A DNA stretch of 64,000 nt from Meconema thalassinum (GCA_946902985.2 OX336389.2:1010321441-1010385440); one strand, 5' to 3'. Shown: positions 34,346 to 46,127, counted from the first letter of the stretch. The notes: a model not told the origin generated them from the letters alone. Made by a program: numbers and translations.

Positions 34346-34899
34346 ATTAGCCTCAAGTATTTAACGATTGTTGTGTGTAGCGACCATCTTGTCCCAGTAA
34401 CCACTGAGCAAGTTTTAACAGTCAACCCATAAAAACAGTATAGGTTAGTTGTGTGTGTTTCATGTACTTGTGTGTGTGTGCATTAGCATCATGCACTAGC
34501 TTTACCTACCCTCTATAGGTAGAGCGTTATCCCTTTCCTTTCTGACATTACCAATGAATACATTCACCCACAAGTTTTACACTTAAACCATTGACTTGTT
34601 TTTGATTAAATTTGCTTCGGTTTAGTTGGGTTTGATTCAGCTTGGATCAGTTTAGTTCGATATAGTCACCATTTTGGATTTTAGTTATCCTATTTAACCA
34701 ATCAATTAAAGATTGTCTACTCTTATTTCTTGAATCGATAAATCAGATTTTGTATACACAATTTGTCATTTTATTATCCCATACCTACAACCTATATTCT
34801 CTCTGTACTGCAGTTTGATCTGAAAACAAGTTCCAATGGTGAAAGATTTGTCAGTCACCATACATGTAGCCTACAATAATTCTTTCACTACCTACCTAT

Positions 34900-35480
34900 G
34901 TTTCATCACTCACTGTAAACATTTCACATGTCCATATCCGATTATTGAATTATAAAATCTCAGGTCGATGACCTTGATGTATAGGGTATTTTTGGGTAAA
35001 TTCATTTGCCATGGGAAAGGGTTGACCATTCTAAGTCCTATGACACCTCACATGTTGATATCCAATTATTAGTTTATAAAATCTCAGGTCAATGACCTTG
35101 CTGTTTTGGATTTTTGGGGTAAATTCATTGGTCATGGGAAAGGGTTAACTATTCGTAGTCCTATGACACCTCACGTGACCCTCTCTACTGATAAGTTTAT
35201 AAAATATTAGGTCAATGACCTTGCTGTTTTTGGGTATTTTGGGTAAATTCGGTGGTCATGGAAAAGGGTTGGCCATCCTGAGTCTTGTGACACCTTACTT
35301 GTCCCTCTCTGATTATTAGTTGATAAAATCTTAGGTTAATGACCTTGCTGTTTTATTTTGGGGTAAATTCATTGGTCATGGGGAGGGGTTGACCATTTTA
35401 AGTTCTATGACACCTCACTTGACCCTCTGTGATTATTAGTTAGCAAGATATTAACGAAAGTGCAGTTAGGCCCTTTTGAC
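34900..35480 (-). repeat. About 120-bp tandem repeats, right arm
   Basis: Mirror of 23100-23740: AGGTCAATGACCTTGCTG and CATGGGAAAGGGTTGACCAT blocks repeat four to five times. Confidence 0.8.
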
Positions 35481-36244
35481 AAAAAATGAATAATACATTC
35501 AAAAACAGGGCGTCACCCCAAGTCCAACGACCCCTCATACAAGTCCCTAGCTTTCTTAGTTCATAAGATATTAAAAAGCCGATGACCTATTCGTTTTTGG
35601 ATCTTTGGTTAATTTGTAAAAAAAAACGTATCTATAAATCATTATTCAAAAAGCCCGCCCTCTTAAAAAAAACAATTGCGCATTCGTAAAAAAAAAAAAT
35701 GATAAATCATAGCGGCATTCAGTTGTATGCATGCACTTTATGTGGAACGAGTTTAATTTCATATTGGCATACAAACTCCCACATGTTGCACATGGAAAGC
35801 GACTTTTACCTAAAAATTATTATTTCACCCTCTAGTAGGGGTAGATTTTATTATAGAGTGGAAATAAGTTATCCATAGGAAAGGGGTTGTCTGCCGGTGT
35901 AATTTGACTACTCGTACATGTCTCTAGCCTTATTCCCACCACTGTCAAAACAGGTTGTGACTTGTTAGCTCTTATCGTGCACGTGCACGTGCACATGTGT
36001 ACACTTGTGTGTTAGGTCATATTACACATGAACTTGCATTTTCTCACGTATGAACCAAAACAGGATGTGACTTGTTTCGCAAGGAGGACGGTAATAAGGT
36101 CATCTCACACGTGTTCACATGTATTTCGTCACTTCTCTTTCATATCGTTATCACATTATAGTAGTGGGGGACTGGTGAACAACGTCAGTTCAACACACTG
36201 CTTTACACACAAAATGTAGTTAGGCCCTTTGACATAATTTAAAT

Positions 36245-36475
36245 AAATTCATGGGCTAGTCCGTAGGAACCAGTCCAAAGGGACCGGTCCAAAGGGATCA
36301 GTCCAAAGGGACAAGGACTCGTCCACAAGGACTTGTCCACAAGGACTCATCCACAAGGACCTGTCAACAAGGACTCGTCCACAAGGACCTGTCAACAAGG
36401 ACTTGTCCACAAGGACTCGTCCATAATGACCCCCGCCAGCAATGACTCGTCTACAATACCCCATCTATAGGGATC
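36245..36475 (-). repeat. ACAAGGACTCGTCC minisatellite, right arm
   Basis: Mirror of 22165-22390. The 71-codon minus-strand frame across it is only the repeat read as VLVDKSL-type units. Confidence 0.8.
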
Positions 36476-36830
36476 CGCTCTCCCACCCTCTTACAAAAGC
36501 CATGAGTGGGCATGTTAATTCATAGTGGCTATTCACCGAACACATGCACTTTATGTAGAACACCGTTTAAATCCATATCGGCATTCAAACTCTCACATGT
36601 TGCAATTGGAAAGAGAGATTCTCTAAAATATTACAATTACACCCCCTAGTAGGGGTAGGTTTTACTTTTGGGGTTGAAATATGTTGTCCATTGGAAAGGC
36701 GGTATCAGCCCGAGTTCAATGACACCTCATTCGTCAAAATACGACCATGCGTTCGAGAGATATCGCGCCGCCGCCATCTTGTGAGGTGGGGAGGTGGAGG
36801 TGGCATCTGAACCGATTCATTTCCACTACT

Positions 36831-36836
36831 CATGTC
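36831..36836. repeat. Target-site duplication CATGTC, right copy
   Basis: Second copy of the 6-bp duplication, directly followed by the resumed polB reading. Confidence 0.88.
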
Positions 36837-38190
36837 TTACACAATAAAGTACCGAAACATTAGCCTCCCGGATTTGTTACTATATCAAGTCTAGCTATGG
36901 CGATTACAAAGTACCCGTTGTTTATCGAGGTCCAAACCCTCATCAAAAGTTTGTAAAATTAATTTAAAAAGAAGTTGAGGAAATTGGTTTTCTATATAGA
37001 CAAATAGAGCCAATGAAGCCTTTAACACCGCAAGAATAATCCGTGTACGCGAAATCTAAAAATTGTACGTTATGTGAAACTACATACACAGAAAAAATAA
37101 AACCCTACCACCACGACCACTTCACCGGTCAATATATATCCCCTTTATGCAATAATTGCAACAAACTCCTTCGTAAACCTAAATTTGTATCCATCTACTT
37201 CCATAATCTAGCTGGATTCGACGCACACCTGTTTGTAAAAGAACTCGGGTACGATGACAAGAGAATTGATCTCATAGCGAGCAACGAAGAGTAATACATC
37301 ACCTTTGGTAAACAAACAGAAAACTTAAAAATGAGATTTATTGATGCATTCAAATTTATGGCATCTAGCTTGGATAAATTAGCGTCGAATGTAACAAAAG
37401 ATCAAATGGTCAACATTAAAAAGTTCTTTCGCGTAGACCAAGTAGATTTAGTAGCTCGGAAGGGTGTTTACCCATACGATTACATGGATAATTGGAGTAA
37501 ATTTGAAAAAACTCAGCTACCACCCAAGGAGAATTCTACAGTCGATTAATTGAAGAAGACATTAGTGATAAAGATTATGAGCATGCAAAACTAGTTTGGG
37601 AAAAATTTGATATCCAAAACCTTGTATCTCAAAACTGATGTTTTACTCCTAGCAGACGTATTTGAGAATTTTAGAGAAACATGTATGAATGCGTATGAAT
37701 TAGATCCTGCATGGTATCTACTGCACCAGCTTTAGCCTGGGACGCAATGTTAAAAGAGACTAAAGTAAAATTAGACCTACTTTACGATTACAATATGATG
37801 TTTGAAAAATGGATTAGAGGTGGAATATTTCTGTGTTGTAAAATATATGTAAAGGTAAACAATAAATATCTAAAAGACTACGATGCCGATAAAGAATCCA
37901 ACTACTTATTGTCCTTGGATGCAAACAATTTGTATGGATGGGCCATGTCTCAGTGTTGACCTACTGGAAAATTTGAGTGGGTAGATGTAAATACTATTGA
38001 TGAGAAATACATAACCAGCTTACCTGACGATTCTAAATTCGGATTCATTATTCAAGCGGACCTAGAGTATCCAAAAGAATTGCACGACCTGCACAAAGAT
38101 TTTCATCTCGCTCCAGAAAATAAATTTGTACCAGGTACAATAGCCAACTACTGAAAACTATTGGAAGCAATGAGAAATATAAGTTGAACT
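36837..38190 (+). pseudogene. Polinton A polB, segment 2 (zinc-binding insert, Exo II, pol A)
   Basis: The polymerase resumes after the palindrome. A Cys/His cluster (CTLCETTY...HHDH...CNNC, 37060-37160) matches the HNH/endonuclease VII-like insert of Polinton polymerases. Exonuclease motif II is FHNLAGFDAHLF near 37200, and the pol A motif SLDANNLYGWAM lies near 37910. Stops near 36888, 37292, 37547 and 37957 and several frameshifts break it. Reading fades at about 38190, before the SINE-containing insert. Confidence 0.88.
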
Positions 38191-38650
38191 GATATTTAGG
38201 GACATCAGGTTACATATTTGTGAAAAATGTTCAATCTTAAGGTTACTATTAATTATGAATATATTAGCTCATATTTGGGTTATAATTTCAAAAATGTATT
38301 ACACAGTCAAAGCCTCCGTGGCTTAGGCGGCAGCACGCCGGCCTCTCACCGCTGGGTCCGTGGTTCAAATCCCGGTCACTCCATGTGAGATCTGTGCTGG
38401 ACAAAACGGGGGCAGACAGGTTTTTCTCCGGGTACTCCGGTTTTCCCTGTCAACATTTCATTCCAGCAACACTCTCCACTATCATTTCATTTCATCTGTC
38501 ATTCATTTAATCATTGCCCCAGAGGAGTGCGTCAGGCCTCGGCAGCCGGCACAGTTCATATCCTCGCCGCTAGATAGGGGCTTCATTCATTCCATTCCTG
38601 ACCCGGTCGGAGACTGGAAGCAGGCTGTGGATTTTTCATTTTCTAAAGAG
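38190..38650. mobile_element. Insert in polB containing SINE family S1, copy 2
   Basis: About 120 bp of unassigned AT-rich DNA, then the S1 SINE (38311-38645) with GGTTCAAATCC B-box and GTGGCTTAGGCGGC A-box-like head. PolB coding resumes near 38650. I could not define a clean duplication; the short stretches at the two edges look like related polB sequence, so the break may be complex. Confidence 0.7.
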
Positions 38651-39188
38651 TCAAAATTACTAGCAACATTACATAACAAAGAAAAATAAGTAGTTCATTA
38701 CAGAAATTTGAAACAGTATCTTGCTCTTGGAATGAAGCTAAAAAATCACCGAGTTATAGAATTTGAGCAGTAATATATTGATTTGAATACAGAAATGAGA
38801 ACGAAGGCAACTAACGATTTTGAAAATGATTTCTACAAGTTAATGAACAACAGTGTTTTTGGGAAGACGATGGAAAATATTCGGAACCGAGTTGACATAC
38901 AACTGCTTAGTAGTATAGAAAAATTCGAAAAGTCGGTAGCCAAACTAAATTTCAAAAAGAGAACAATATTCAATGAAAATCTAGTGGATATCCATATGAA
39001 CAAAACCAAAATTATTTCAATAAGCCGATTTACGTAGGAATGAGTATCTTAGGTATATCAAAAACACTCATTTACAATTTCCATTACAATGTTATGAAGC
39101 CCAAATACGGCGACAATATTGAAGTATGCTATGGGGACACGGACAGTCTCTTTTACAACATAAAAACTGAGGATGTGTGCAAACATAT
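38650..39188 (+). pseudogene. Polinton A polB, segment 3 (pol B and pol C motifs)
   Basis: Contains the template-binding KLMNNSVFGKTMENIRN motif near 38840 and the catalytic pol C motif YGDTDSLFY near 39128, the two-aspartate metal site. A stop near 38691 and a frame change near 39036 interrupt it. The gypsy element enters at 39188, about 50 bases after the pol C motif. Confidence 0.88.
39185..39188. repeat. 4-bp target duplication ATAT of the gypsy element, left
   Basis: Matches 45680-45683 on the other side; both belong to polB. Confidence 0.8.
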
Positions 39189-39877
39189 TGTTACGTGCCA
39201 CCCCCCTAGTGGCACTTTTGTTAACTGGATTACGGTGGGTAGGAAGCACAACACCAATTACTGCTTAAAGAAACAATTAACTTTATTGTGGCCAGAAAAT
39301 TACACTAATCAGCAAATACAAGCAATTAGGAGCCTTCCTCCAGTTTCCTCAAGTCTCTTCCTTGAGCGCTCTTGGCCCTTCCACTTGTCAACAGATCACA
39401 GAAGTTAATCCGTCCTAATGAGTACGGTGGCCTTGACAGAAACTACCTGCTCCTCTCCTTTATGTTCACCGACCACAATTACATACGATCACTTGCTGCA
39501 GGCTATTTCGCTGTCCACAAGCTGGAGAAACAATGTCACTGGATTTCGTAACTCGCACAGCACTTCGTCACCACACTTCTGTCGCACAAGATAATCGCTC
39601 GCACTAGCTCGTAAAACACAACAACAGAAAACTCGGTCCCCTCACTGTTGAAGCCGCTTATATAGCAGGCTGGTGACTCAATAAATTCTAGAATCGTCCA
39701 GGACACACGGCTTCTCGACATTTCCTTCGCTGGTGGTGTCACGAAGATTCTGGACCATCCCTTTCACTTCGCAGTCCGTTGCGTAACGCGCATGCAATAC
39801 ACCGAGGGAGAGCAGTCCAGCCCTGGGGCAGTTTTGACTCATGCGGCGAGCGATGAAACGAACTCACAGCCGTAACA
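39189..39877 (-). repeat. Gypsy 3' LTR
   Basis: Left copy in window order. On the minus strand the TATATAA promoter lies near the middle. Confidence 0.93.
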
Positions 39878-39890
39878 CCACCCCCTTCCT
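39878..39890 (-). promoter_or_regulatory. Gypsy polypurine tract
   Basis: Minus-strand AGGAAGGGGGTGG directly abuts the 3' LTR. Confidence 0.7.
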
Positions 39891-39914
39891 AAAAAGGCTG
39901 ATCGTCCCGATCAA

Positions 39915-42900
39915 TCATTGGTCCGTCTGTGTCCCTCCGTAGGCTGCCAGGCGATCTCGATGCACGATCTTCATCTTCGCCCTCGGGCTCCGCTGGATCC
40001 TGTAGACGACATCGTTGATCCGTTTCACGACTCGTTACGGGCCCTCCCAGGACTTCTGCAGTTTGGGTGACAGGCCTTTCTTCCGTAATGGGTTGAAGAG
40101 CCAGACCAGGTCGTCCTCGTGGAATCCGCCGGCATCCGTCTGCTGGTCGTATCGGGTCTTCATTCGGTCGGTCTCAATCCGCAGTTTCCTCCTCGCGAAC
40201 GCGTGCACGTCCTCCAGTTGGTCGACCAGTTCTTGACAATACTGGCTTACCAGGATCGGATCATTCCCAGGTCGGCCAAAGGCAAGATCAACAGGTAGAC
40301 GGAGCTCCCTCCCAAACATGGCCCGGGCTGGTGTGCACCCGGTGGCTTCATGCACGGCGGCGCGGTAGGCCAGGAGAAATAGTGGAAGATGTTTGTCCCA
40401 ATCCCTCTGGTGCTCGCTGACGACTATTCGAAGATGGTTCTCGATGGTGCGATTGAATCGCTCTACCATCCCATCGGACTGAGGGTGTAGTGGCGTTGTC
40501 CTTGTCTTCCGGATTCCCAGCAGCTGGCATATGTTCTGGAACACCTGCGACTCGAAGTTCCTCCCTTGGTCGGAGTGCAGCTCCAGGGGTACTCCGTACC
40601 GGCTGACGAATTCCTTCACCAGGGTCTCTGCAATCGTCGCGGCTTCTTGGTTAGGGAGCGCATACGCCTCCGGCCATTTGGTAAAGTAGTCGCTGACGAC
40701 TAATATGTAGCGGTTCCCTGCCTCGCTTAACGGGAATGGCCCAGCAACATCGATGGCCACTCTCTCCATGGGGCCGCCCACGTTGTAGGTCTTCAGTGGA
40801 CTCCGTCGTCTTCGTCCTGGGCCCTTGCTGGCTGCGCAATCGTGGCACCTCGCGCAGTGGTTCTCCACGTATGTTCGGCATCCGATCCAGTAGAACCGCG
40901 CTCTCAGCTTATCCAGGGTCTTCTTTATCCCTAGGTGTCCACCAGATGATCCTCCATGAACTTCCTTCAGGACTTCCTCCGTCATAGACTTTGGAACGAC
41001 GACTTGTTCCCGAGATGTCTTCCCGTCGGTGCTCTCCCAGGTACGGCAGATGAGGCCATCCCTTACAATCAGCGAGTCCCACTGCGCCCAGTAGGACTTA
41101 AACTTTGGGCTGCAGTCACTCACAATGTTCCACCCGGGTCTGGGGACACAGGCCCTCTTCCATTCGGCTATCAGTCCCAGGTCATCATCTTCTGCTTGCG
41201 CCCGCGTGAAAGATTCGGGGCTCCAGCTCCCTTGAAGTTCCACGGTAGTCCTTCGGCACTGTATCCTGGTGTTCTCCTCCCTTCGGGCACAGAAGGTGCA
41301 GTCTTCGGGGCACGGTCTTCGTGACAGGGCGTCGGCGTTAGAATGCAGTTGGCCTTCCCTGTGCTGAATCTCAAAGTTGTACTGTTGAAGCCTCTCTAAC
41401 CACCGTGCGAGTTGACCCTCGGGCTGCTTGAAGTTCAGGAGCCACCGCAGGGATGCATGGTCGGTCCTGATGAGAAATTCTTGCCCGTACAGATACTTGT
41501 GGAAGTGTTCAATGGTCTTCACGATGGCGAGCAGCTCCTTCCTGGTGACGCAGTAGTTCCTTTCTGGCTTTGACAAGGCCTTGCTGAAGTAGGCCACTAC
41601 TCTCTCCTCGCCGTCCACTACTTGCGTCAGGATCCCCCCCTATGCCAAAGTCGCTGGCATCGGTATCGACGATGAACCTTGTTCCAGGTTTGGGGTAGGC
41701 CAGAATAGGCGCGGTGCAAAGAGCCTGCTTCAGTTGTTCGAAGGCACTGTGGTATTCTGCTGTCCACGTGAAGAGTTGGTCCTTCTCAGTCAGTCGATGT
41801 AAAGGTTTGGCGATGTCGGCGAATCCTTTCACGAAGCGACGGTAATAAGTGCAGAGACCCAGGAAGCTTCGTAGTTGGGACTTGTCCTTCGGAACTGGCC
41901 ACTCCCTCACAGCTGCGGTCTTCTCTGGGTCGGTGCGCACCCCTTCCTCGGAGACGATATGCCCAAGGTACTGGACCCGCTTCTGGAAGAGCTGACACTT
42001 CTTGGGGCTCAACTTCAGCTGGGCAGCCCGTAGCTTCAACACGATCTCCTTCAGGTTGCTGTAGTGCTCCTCGAAGCTTCTCCCCAGAAAGATGACGTCG
42101 TCTAGGTAGACCAGGCAGGTCTTCCAGTGTAGTCCCCTCAGAATGGACTCCATTAGCTTTTCGAAGGTCGCAGGGGCGTTGCACAGACCGAATGGCATGA
42201 CGGTGAACTGCCAGAGCCCGCTGCCCACAGAGAACGCAGTTTTCTCGCGGTCCTTAGGGTGGACCTCCACCTGCCAGTAGCCACTCTTCAAATCCAAGGT
42301 GGAGAACCATCTCGACCCTGATATGGTGTCCAGGGTGTCGTCGATCCGGGGTTGAGGGTAGCTGTCCTTCTTCGTGACGTCATTCACCCGCCTGTAATCC
42401 ACGCAGAACCTGGTGGAAACGTCTTTCTTCTTCACTAGCACGACCGGAGAACTCCAAGGACTATGTGATGGCTCGATCACCCCTTGCTCCTTCATCTTTT
42501 CTACCATCCTGTCGACTTCGGCTTGCTTGGCGAGCGGGACACGTCGGAATGGGGCCCTAATCGGTGCGCTGTCCCCAACGTCGATTCTGTGCTGAACCAA
42601 GCTTGTCCTGCCGAAGTCTTTGCTCCCCACGGAGAAGACGTACTGGAATTCGCGTAGCAGGTCCTGAAGTTGGCGTGATTGTTCCTCGTCTAAATGGTCC
42701 TGGGATCCTTGGTACAGTTTCTGTAGTTCCTCTGGCAGTGTGTGTCTTCTTTGGTTGTCCGCCTGCAGGTGTCCGTCTGTCGTATCTGTGATGCGGGCAA
42801 TCCAGGTAACGGGTTCGCAGACTCCTAGGTTGGTGTACCGGTGAACCGTAATGTCGTAGTCGTTCAGGTTGGACAGGCGGACGTACGGCCGAGACGTCGT

Positions 42901-43497
42901 GTTGATGAGAGTCTTGGCAACTAGCAATCCTTTTGTCTGGATGTCCTCATATTTTGGCTCGATGACAGCCGCCACTCCCTCAGCATTTCCGTCGACAATT
43001 ACGGCAGCGCTGACCTCCGTCCTGGCGGGAACGATGACGTCTTCTCTCAGCCTTACTCGTCGTGCGGTGATGGACTCGTGCGCAGGTTGCAAAGCAAGTT
43101 CCTCACCTCCGAAGTGCAGAGTGTTGGTACTCAGGTCCAAGATGATGTTGTTCTGGTCCAGGAAGTCCAGTCCGATGATCACTTCATTTGATACGTCAGC
43201 CACAAGCACTGGATGCTTTATCGCCCGTCGACCAATGACGAACTCCAGTGATGCTTCGCCATGTACCGGTGTGGTCTCTCCGGTCGCGGTTATTAGCTGG
43301 AGGTTCCTTTGTGTAGGTTGCACTCTCCACTTCGGGATCACGGTGGGACTGACGATGGTCCTCGATGCTCCCGTGTCGATTAGCATGGGCCAGCTCTTTC
43401 CGTTGTCGACTCCGTCGACCATCAGGCTGCTATTGTCCCTCCGTAACTTCGTCACACGAATCTGGACTGCCGGTGCTTGGCGACTGTCACAAGCCAA
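39915..43497 (-). pseudogene. Gypsy pol: protease, reverse transcriptase, RNase H, integrase
   Basis: The ATG at 43497 opens 662 codons. Protease active site is LIDTGASRTIV. The reverse transcriptase catalytic motif is YLDDVIF, followed by the LSPKKCQLFQ and LGHIVSEEG landmarks. RNase H begins DASDFGIGG. There an extra base in a C7 run (41634-41640, plus strand) shifts the frame; the correct reading continues from 41618 through RNase H (TDHASLRWLL), the integrase HHCC finger (HLGIKK...CARCHDC), DDE core (DVAGPFP, HSDQGRNFES, a Glu in the PLHPQSDGMVERFNR region) and the GPY/F-type end. There a TAA at 40035 replaces the expected aromatic codon; the frame then runs on to 39915. Only two defects are seen. 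Confidence 0.93.
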
Positions 43498-43517
43498 CCT
43501 TTGCCCCCCAAGGCTGG

Positions 43518-44891
43518 CTAATACTCGTTTCCCTGGGTCGCGCGATTTTCAGACGACTGATTTCCCGTCGGATACCCTCGGCGGCGGCGATCACCGCAGT
43601 CCTTGCTCAGGTGGCCTTTCTTACCGCAGGTCCAGCAAGTCGGTAGTCCTCTTCCGGGCCGCCTCTCCGGTTGCCTTCCGGCTGTTTCGTTGCTGGTGGT
43701 GCCGCGACTATCGAAGAAACGGCTTAGCGCCTCCATTAATTCGTCGGCCAGGGGCTTGGTCTCGTTGGTTTTTACTGGTTCGTCGACGTCCACTTGACGC
43801 ACTCGCGCGTGCATTCTGGATGCCTGTTTTGCCGTCTCGAACTCAAGTGCGTGGCTCAGCGCATCTGTCAGGGTCTTATTGCGCGCGAGTCGCAGCGCCT
43901 GTTGAGTGTCCGAGTCCCGTAGCCCGTCGGTGAAAGTCTGCGTCGCTATCTGCTCCAGAAAGTCGGCCGGCGCTGTTGGGTAGGCGAGCCTTACGAGACG
44001 TGCGATGTCCATCTCGAACTCCTGCAGGGTTTCCGCGTTCTTTTGTACCCGGGTCCGGAGCTGCATCTGGTAGGCCTGCTGAAGATGGCTATCTCCATAT
44101 CGGGACTCCATATGGGCGATTAGTGAAGCGTAGTCCTGGGATCCAGTCGGGATGGCCTGAAGGACGTTAAGGGCGTCCCCTCTCAGCGCTACAATGAGGG
44201 ATGTAGCCTTTTCCGTGCTGTTCCAGTTGTTTATTGAACAGGCTGCCTCGAACTGACGTAAATAGGTGCTCCACGGGACCTTTCCGTCGAAGGTTGGGGG
44301 CGTCACTCTGCTCTGTCCCGTTCCTGATATTCCCGGTGTACCTGTGGGCGGGCGTCGGCGCAGCTCGGCTACTTCCTCTTGAAGAGCGTTGAATCTCGCT
44401 TCCATCCCCGTCAGTGGGCGTTGGCGCAGTTCGGCAACTTCCTCTTGTAAGGCGTCGAACTTCTTTTCTACTGCTGTGACTTCCTCACGTAGGCCCTGGC
44501 AGACGGTGTTGACTTCTTGACGCAGACCCTGTTCCAATTTCTTTTGACTTTCCTGCAATTTCGTCAGCAGACACTCTTCCAGATTTTTCTGGCCATCCAG
44601 AAATTTGGCGGTTAGGTCCTCTGCTAGCTTATTCTGACCGTCTTCTAATTTGGAAGTTAGGTCCTCGGCTAAACTTTTCTGGCTGTCTTCCATCTTCTTC
44701 AGGTCCTCCGCTAACTTATTTTGACCGTCTTCCATCTTCTTCTGGCCGTCTTCTAGCTTCTTCTGGCCGTCTTCTAATTTGGCAGTTAGGTCCTTGGTTA
44801 AATTCTTCTGGCCGTCTTGTATGCCATTTAACTTTTCTAGCAATGCTGCCAATTGCGCCTCCATTTTAGTTGTTTGCCTTGTAAAGGGCAT
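43518..44891 (-). CDS. Gypsy Gag, 457 aa, intact
   Basis: The N-terminal third is a long coiled coil made of repeated KLEDGQKK / LAEDL units. The middle holds the capsid-like region (WSTYLRQFEAACSINNW ... LVALRGDA), and a CCHC knuckle CWTCGKKGHLSKDC lies near the C-terminus. The frame is uninterrupted. Pol starts 20 nt further on in another frame, so Pol is made by frameshifting or re-initiation. The repeated N-terminal units are unusual compared with simpler gypsy Gags. Confidence 0.92.
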   Translation of the reverse strand: MPFTRQTTKMEAQLAALLEKLNGIQDGQKNLTKDLTAKLEDGQKKLEDGQKKMEDGQNKLAEDLKKMEDSQKSLAEDLTSKLEDGQNKLAEDLTAKFLDGQKNLEECLLTKLQESQKKLEQGLRQEVNTVCQGLREEVTAVEKKFDALQEEVAELRQRPLTGMEARFNALQEEVAELRRRPPTGTPGISGTGQSRVTPPTFDGKVPWSTYLRQFEAACSINNWNSTEKATSLIVALRGDALNVLQAIPTGSQDYASLIAHMESRYGDSHLQQAYQMQLRTRVQKNAETLQEFEMDIARLVRLAYPTAPADFLEQIATQTFTDGLRDSDTQQALRLARNKTLTDALSHALEFETAKQASRMHARVRQVDVDEPVKTNETKPLADELMEALSRFFDSRGTTSNETAGRQPERRPGRGLPTCWTCGKKGHLSKDCGDRRRRGYPTGNQSSENRATQGNEY

Positions 44892-44970
44892 GCACTCACA
44901 GGAAAATTAGAGAAAATGACCTGCTTGGGTTTTGAAACCAGGACCGTCAGGTGTTGTGCTTGAGTTCGTA

Positions 44971-44988
44971 ATCCGGCTTCTGACACCA
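44971..44988 (-). promoter_or_regulatory. Gypsy primer-binding site
   Basis: Minus-strand TGGTGTCAGAAGCCGGAT, 2 nt from the 5' LTR. The tRNA was not assigned. Confidence 0.7.
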
Positions 44989-44990
44989 GT

Positions 44991-45679
44991 TGTTACGTGC
45001 CACCCCCCTAGTGGCACTTTTGTTAACTGAATTACGGTGGGTAGGAAGCACAACACCAATTACTGCTTAAAGAAACAATTAACTTTTTTGTGGCCAGAAA
45101 ATTACACTAATCAGCAAATACAAGCAATTAGGAGCCTTCCTCCAGTTTCCTCAAGTCTCTTCCTTGAGCGCTCTTGGCCCTTCCACTTGTCAACAGATCA
45201 CAGAAGTTAATCCGTCCTAATGAGTACGGTGGCCTTGACAGAAACTACCTGCTCCTCTCCTTTATGTTCACCGACCACAATTACTTACGATCACTTGCTG
45301 CAGGCTATTTCGCTGTCCACAAGCTGGAGAAACAATGTCACTGGATTTCGTAACTCGCACAGCACTTCGTCACCACACTTCTGTCGCACAAGATAATCGC
45401 TCGCACTAGCTCGTAAAACACAACAACAGAAAACTCGGTCCCCTCACTGTTGAAGCCGCTTATATAGCAGGCTGGTGACTCAATAAATTCTAGAATCGTC
45501 CAGGACACACGGCTTCTCGACATTTCCTTCGCTGGTGGTGTCACGAAGATTCTGGACCATCCCTTTCACTTCGCAGTCCGTTGCGTAACGCGCATGCAAT
45601 ACACCGAGGGAGAGCAGTCCAGCCCTGGGGCAGTTTTGACTCATGCGGCGAGCGATGAAACGAACTCACAGCCGTAACA
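44991..45679 (-). repeat. Gypsy 5' LTR
   Basis: Right copy in window order, 689 bp, followed by the second ATAT target duplication. Confidence 0.93.
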
Positions 45680-45683
45680 ATAT

Positions 45684-46127
45684 GAATACTATGATTGATC
45701 ACTTTGATACGAGCGACTATCCTGAAAATAATATTTATAAGATGCTTCCAGTAAATAAAAAAGTACTTGGAAAAATGAAAGATGAATGTAGTGGGCAAAT
45801 CATTGAGGAATTTGTTGGTTTAAGATCTAAGATGTACGCATTCAAAGTGTCTGCAAAAGAAAATAAAAATCTAAGGGAATAAAGAAATGCGTAGTTGAAA
45901 AGAGGATTACACTAGAAGACTACAAAAATTGTTTGTTCGGTAACAAAGAAGAATATAGAACCTTGAATTTATTTAAGACCGAGAAACATGGAATTTATAC
46001 CGTGGAAGTAAATAAAATAGCATTAAGCCTACACGACAACAAGAGAAAAATTCTAGAAAATAAAATTGACACGCTTCCGTGGGGTCACTATAGTCTAAAC
46101 TATAGATACACAGTTTTATCTATATAA
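45684..46127 (+). pseudogene. Polinton A polB, segment 4 (C-terminus)
   Basis: The reading resumes with HFDTSDYPENNIY and the LGKMKDECSGQIIEEFVGLRSKMYAF landmark (Cys/Gly-rich thumb part, shown by its ends LGKMKDEC and EEFVGL), then a KHGIYTVEVNK stretch and the closing DTLPWGHYSL. This matches the end of Polinton B polB (LPFGHFSLKK). One frameshift lies near 45880. The frame runs on to 46127 over the next gene's start motif. Confidence 0.88.

Larger units (their letters stand above)
21796..36830. mobile_element. 15-kb palindromic element with Polinton-like termini
   Basis: Left arm 21796-29381 and right arm 29422-36830 are reverse complements over about 7.4 kb around a 40-nt centre (29382-29421). 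The element starts AGTAGTGG and ends CCACTACT, is flanked by CATGTC on both sides, and interrupts polB. Arms differ by scattered substitutions and repeat-number changes (left arm 177 bp longer), which argues against a sequencing foldback. Each arm carries a FLYWCH-type gene, a tRNA-Leu(UAA)-like gene, a second tRNA-like site and five repeat blocks. Its size, AG...CT ends and 6-bp duplication fit mobilisation by a Polinton integrase. No polymerase, integrase or capsid gene is present. Confidence 0.88.
39189..45679 (-). mobile_element. Nearly complete Ty3/gypsy retrotransposon
   Basis: 6491 bp, with 689-bp LTRs at both ends (39189-39877 and 44991-45679) beginning TGTTAC and ending GTAACA, a PBS and a PPT in the expected places, and gag then pol on the minus strand. 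I noticed only three LTR differences, so insertion is recent. It is GC-rich compared with the Polinton it sits in. One frameshift and one stop disable pol. Confidence 0.95.

Noticed and set aside
36249..36464. 71-codon minus-strand ORF of repeated VLVDKSL units
   Set aside because: Translation of the 15-bp minisatellite.
21796..36830. Palindrome as a library or assembly foldback artefact
   Set aside because: The arms differ at scattered bases and in repeat number, polB flanks are different on the two sides, and a 6-bp duplication borders both ends.
42869..43933. 354-codon plus-strand ORF
   Set aside because: It is the antisense of gypsy gag-pol in GC-rich DNA; the minus strand carries all retroelement motifs.
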